From the NCBI GenBank assembly GCA_016711435.1, contig JADJSY010000086.1, forward strand, positions 1-20,713: a stretch of DNA of 20,713 nucleotides, written 5' to 3'. The translations under genes and the position numbers were made by a program. This DNA comes from Lewinellaceae bacterium (lineage in GTDB: Bacteria > Bacteroidota > Bacteroidia > Chitinophagales > Saprospiraceae). Below the pieces are notes generated by a model. The model worked only from the letters and a program-made list of their open reading frames with translations, was not told the DNA's origin and did not search any database. This document shows, in pieces, positions 18,683 to 20,713 of this stretch (position 1 is its first letter; every line of letters begins with the position of its first letter).

Positions 18683-20713
18683 ATGGTATCATCTGTATGT
18701 ATTCGATTTGAATTACTGACCAAAACAGCCACCCTGCTGTTGCTCTCCTTTATTTTTTGTGAGTCGGCGAAAGCGCAGGGCTATACCGAACCCTACCGCC
18801 CCCAATTCCACGTTTCGCCAGCATTTGGCTTCATGGGCGACCCCAATGGACCGATAAAATACAATGGAAAATACCACCTGTTTTTACTGGGGCATTTTAC
18901 TTCCGAGGACCTCGTTCACTGGACGCAGATAAATACCAATGCCCTCAACGGTACCCCGGCGGACACGGAAACTGGTCTGGTTCTGTAGTGGTTGACGAGC
19001 AGAATACAGCAGGGTTTAATACAGTAGAAGACCCCATGATTGCCGTTTATACCTTAAATCAAACCGACGAACATCCAGCAGCAGGCGATTTCGGTCAGCC
19101 TGAACCATGTGAGTTTTCAATACTATCAGGGCAATCCGGTTATCCCCTACAATGGCCCCGACTTCCGTGACCCGCAGGTTTTTCTGGCACGAACAGACCG
19201 GAGGTGGGTCATGGTCGTCACCAAACCGATAGGCCGTTCTATCGAGATTTTTCTCCGAAAACCTGAAGGATTGGACGCTGGAAAGCATTTTCAATGACCG
19301 GGGCGCCAAGCGGGAGGTTTGGGAAGTGCCAGACCTATTCCAATTGCCGCTGAACGACAGATCCCAACAACATGAAATGGATAATGACCTACACGGAATG
19401 GGACCCAACCGGATGCAGTACTGGGTCGGGGATTTTGATGGTTCCACTTTCACACTCGACACCAATGACAACCTGCTAACCGGCAAACACGTCAGGGGCG
19501 AGTTGTTGGCCGATTTTGAAAATGGTTTTGGCGGCTGGACGGTTGGGGGACTGCCTTCGGCAAATCACCTGCCTCCGGCACGCTGCCCAACCAGCAACAG
19601 GTGGATGGTTTCACGGGTTTCGGCTACCTCAACTCCTTTCACGGTGGCGATGTTACTACCGGCAAAATGACTTCACCCGATTTCATCACTGAAAAAACGA
19701 TTCATCAACTTCCAAATCGGCGGCGGTTCGCTGGCCGACGTGGGTTCAATATCGTGGTGGAAAATCGACTCGGCGAAACCGTCAAAAGCACCGACAACAC
19801 CGAGCGAATGCAGTGGCGGGGCATTAGATGTGAGCCTGCACTTGGGCAAAACCGCCCGCCATGAAATCTTTGACAACGCTACCGCAGGCTGGGGGCATAT
19901 CCTCGTTGACCACATCGTATTCTCGCGGAGGTACGCAGTACGATAGCCGGCTGAAAACGCCAACTGGATGGACTGGGGCTTCGATTTTTATGCCCATAAA
20001 ACTTTCCACAACTACGACGAGGACGACGACCGCACCATGGGCTTGGCGTGGATGGGCAACTGGGCTTATGCGCAGAGCGTGCCGACCACGCCCTGGAAAG
20101 GATGCGAGTCGCGCCGAAGGAATTGCACCTGATTGTGAAACGGCTACGAGCTTGCGCAAAAAACCGATTGACGAGTTCCAGGCATCGCTACGGCGATTTT
20201 GAAAAAGCAATTTCACGGTAGAGGCACCGACAACACGCTCGATTGACCCGGGCTGGAATGTGTACGAGCTGAAAATTTCTTTTGGAGTTGAAAACGAGAA
20301 CCAGGTTTTCGGACTGAACCTCGCCGAGGGCAACGGGCAGAAATTTGTCGTCAGCTACGATGCCAAAACTTCCAACATCACCATTAACCGCATGGCCACC
20401 CCCTTCAGTTTGCAGCCAAGGTGGTCACCCAAACCCCGGTTTTATCTGTCAGCGACTCGCATTCTTGACCTGCATATTTTTGTGGACCAATCTTCGGTCC
20501 AGAGAAATACATGCGGAAGCTTACAAGACCAACATTACCTCAGCTTGCCTTCATTAATGCATCTGCCCATGATATTTCTTTGTTTCAGAAAACGGCAGTG
20601 TGGAAGTGCTGAACATTGAAGCATGGAAGCTTAATTCCATTTGGGGAACTCCGGTAACTGATTGAAGAGAAGCTTCAAAAAAATGAAATGCAGTTGGCGG
20701 TTTCCCCAACCCG
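18683..20713 (+). CDS. GH32-like protein with one inserted module; partial at right edge, heavily frameshifted
   Basis: The signal peptide ends at ESAKA before QGY. The GH32 opening reads FMGDPNGPIKYNGKYHLF, with Gly in place of the usual Asn before the nucleophile Asp. It then goes directly to LGHFTSEDLVHW, lacking about a dozen residues found in the other two GH32 proteins. Later motifs are DFRDPQVF, WEVPDLF (Val where Cys is usual) and RMQYWVGDFDGSTF. One inserted module follows (19503-19916), then WMDWGFDFYAHKTF, LAWMGNWAYAQSV, a beta-sandwich ending EAWKLNSIW, and an apparent sorting-domain start (AVSPNP) at the window edge. Roughly 18-20 frame changes occur. All three catalytic acids appear present, but activity is uncertain: it may be a divergent levanase or a binding protein. 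Confidence 0.8.
19503..19916 (+). other. Inserted beta-rich module, single copy, within GH32 no. 3
   Basis: About 138 codons after repair run from LLADFENGFGGWTVGG through TAFGKSPASGTLPNQQQVDG, NSFHGGDVTTGKMTSPDF and INFQIGGGSLADVGS to IFDNATAGWGHILVDHI. It sits at the same fold position, after VGDFDG and before the DFYA strand, as the tandem modules of the second GH32. The length matches those copies within two bases. At least four indels lie inside it. Confidence 0.75.

Noticed and set aside
19944..19946. In-frame TAG in the third GH32 just after the inserted module
   Set aside because: A neighbouring frame reads RGGTQYDSRL across this point and rejoins at ENANWMDW, so two indels remove the stop. 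I do not count it as a nonsense codon.
13381..20713. Programmed frameshifting or genuine pseudogenes
   Set aside because: Breaks are too many, go in both directions, lack a common slippery motif and leave codon-level conservation intact in each segment. Sequence error explains them more simply, though reads are needed to prove it.
1..20713. tRNA or rRNA genes, CRISPR arrays, insertion sequences, phage or integrase genes
   Set aside because: No cloverleaf-like segments, regular direct-repeat arrays, transposase motifs or integrase motifs were seen on either strand. A computed search (tRNAscan-SE, ISfinder) would be the decisive check.

Overview
The window is a one-strand fructan (probably levan) polysaccharide-utilisation locus (PUL) from a Bacteroidota bacterium. 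The evidence is an adjacent SusC/SusD pair, Bacteroidota-type lipoprotein signals, type IX secretion (T9SS) C-terminal sorting domains, and the absence of obvious Shine-Dalgarno sites. Moderately high GC and 'VCBS/ASPIC' (CRTAC1-like) proteins next to SusCD fit Saprospiraceae or a related environmental group, but that placement is a guess. Every recognised gene is on the + strand.

Layout. (1) 205-2516: import and first phosphorylation of fructose, by a sugar-porter MFS permease and a PfkB fructokinase. (2) 2532-4138: a lipoprotein GH32 fructanase with an uninterrupted catalytic fold. (3) 4249-10429: SusC, SusD and a DUF4960-type surface glycan-binding lipoprotein. There is a stem-loop between the second and third genes, and a perfect 27-bp inverted repeat follows the third. 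(4) 10571-15850: two CRTAC1-like FG-GAP proteins, one with a T9SS sorting domain and one a lipoprotein. (5) 15877-18570 and 18683-window end: two more GH32 proteins. Both carry an extra ~139-residue module inside the catalytic fold (two tandem copies in the first, one in the second), and both end in T9SS-type tails; the last runs off the window.

How it works together (inference from the Bacteroides thetaiotaomicron BT1757-BT1765 levan locus). Surface and secreted GH32 enzymes cut fructan. The glycan-binding protein and SusCD capture and import oligofructosides. Periplasmic hydrolysis yields fructose, which the MFS permease and fructokinase feed into glycolysis. No hybrid two-component regulator is visible, so the regulator must lie outside the window.

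Sequence quality is part of the result. Four indels break genes in the first 7.4 kb, and none is seen from 7.4 to 13.38 kb. From 13.38 kb to the end there are roughly 45-50, mostly one-base changes, often in short T, G, C or A runs. Family motifs continue across each break in another frame, so I treat the genes as intact in the organism and the breaks mainly as read or assembly errors.
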